NCBI RefSeq assembly: GCF_001999725.1
Contig: NZ_MDDP01000012.1
Location: 1 to 46,054 of the forward strand
Direction of reading: 5' to 3'
DNA from: Cellulophaga omnivescoria
GTDB lineage: Bacteria; Bacteroidota; Bacteroidia; Flavobacteriales; Flavobacteriaceae
DNA: 46,054 nt
Position numbers and translations under genes: made by a program. Shown one piece after another: positions 45,878 through 46,054 of this stretch (position 1 is its first letter; every line of letters starts with the position of its first letter). The notes below the pieces were generated by a model. The model did not search any database and was not told the DNA's origin. It saw only the letters and a list, made by a program, of their open reading frames with translations.

Positions 45878-46054
45878 AATAAAAACTAAAGATTTATTTT
45901 TTAAATAATAGAATAGCTTTTTTAGGCTAATTATAGTTACACAATTAAATGTGATTGCAAGTAAAACATTTTTTTATTAATAAAATTGCTTTTCTTTTTA
46001 AATGATTTTTTGGCCATTAGTAAATTTTTGTAAGAAAATAATTATAATTTTTTT
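45878..46054. other. AT-rich end of window, no gene seen
   Basis: These 177 bp are very AT-rich with runs of A and T. I see no gene, no exact TAnnTTTG on the minus strand for the CapK-like gene, and no clear hairpin. A promoter is likely here but not identifiable. Confidence 0.4.

Overview
The window looks like chromosomal DNA of a marine-type member of the Flavobacteriaceae (Bacteroidetes). The evidence is an AT-rich composition (about 30-37% G+C by eye in the housekeeping part), promoter-like elements of the Bacteroidetes form (TTTG, about 19 bp, TAnnTTTG), few Shine-Dalgarno sequences, and gene families typical of the group: a bacillithiol glycosyltransferase (BshA), a GH3/beta-lactamase fusion, a DUF4369/TlpA lipoprotein, a THUMP-like methyltransferase and a very large TamB. 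I see no rRNA, tRNA, CRISPR array, insertion sequence or phage gene. The species cannot be named from the sequence alone.

Layout. Positions 35-7799 (minus strand): a YebC-type regulator, a DsbD thiol:disulfide reductase with a second stand-alone copy of its N-terminal domain, then a TlpA-like lipoprotein and an M16 peptidase. Positions 8173-11423 (plus): a GMC sugar/alcohol dehydrogenase with its Tat-type small subunit, and a VanX-family D,D-dipeptidase lipoprotein. Positions 11426-16160 (minus): a probable five-gene operon tsaD-rsmE-DUF4159-AI-2E permease-methyltransferase. Positions 16243-23779 (plus): tamB, pfkA, gap and an N-acetylglucosamine-kinase-like protein. Positions 23861-27003 (minus): RidA and LptD. 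Positions 27107-39993 (plus): envelope genes (amidase, MCE/MlaD protein, a two-protein Fe-S redox module, a conserved 160-aa protein, GH3-beta-lactamase, BshA, OmpA, MBOAT acyltransferase, SGNH-like partner). Positions 40004-45877 (minus): five genes of a surface-glycan locus that probably continues beyond the window.

How the genes work together. Most of the window serves the cell envelope: export and assembly (LptD, TamB, MlaD), peptidoglycan turnover and recycling (amidase, VanX-like dipeptidase, GH3-beta-lactamase, GlcNAc kinase), periplasmic thiol redox (DsbD, TlpA), and surface glycan building and O-acetylation (phosphoglycosyl transferase, PglD-FemAB fusion, ATP-grasp, CapK-like enzyme, MBOAT/SGNH). 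The part least explained by known pathways is 40004-45877: an ATP-grasp ligase, a CapK-type adenylate-forming enzyme, a divergent aminotransferase-fold protein and a PglD domain fused to a FemAB/GNAT domain sit around one initiating sugar transferase. I infer a modification of an amino sugar with an activated acyl or amino-acid group.

Start codons need care. Several envelope genes appear to begin with TTG (dsbD, mlaD-like, lptD), tsaD with GTG, and tamB has no ATG before its membrane anchor. Where a promoter-like -7 element lies inside a longer open frame (tsaD, lptD), I used it to reject the longer start. Clear hairpin terminators occur at 854-885, 3553-3587, 10630-10665, 23807-23839 and 39979-40005.
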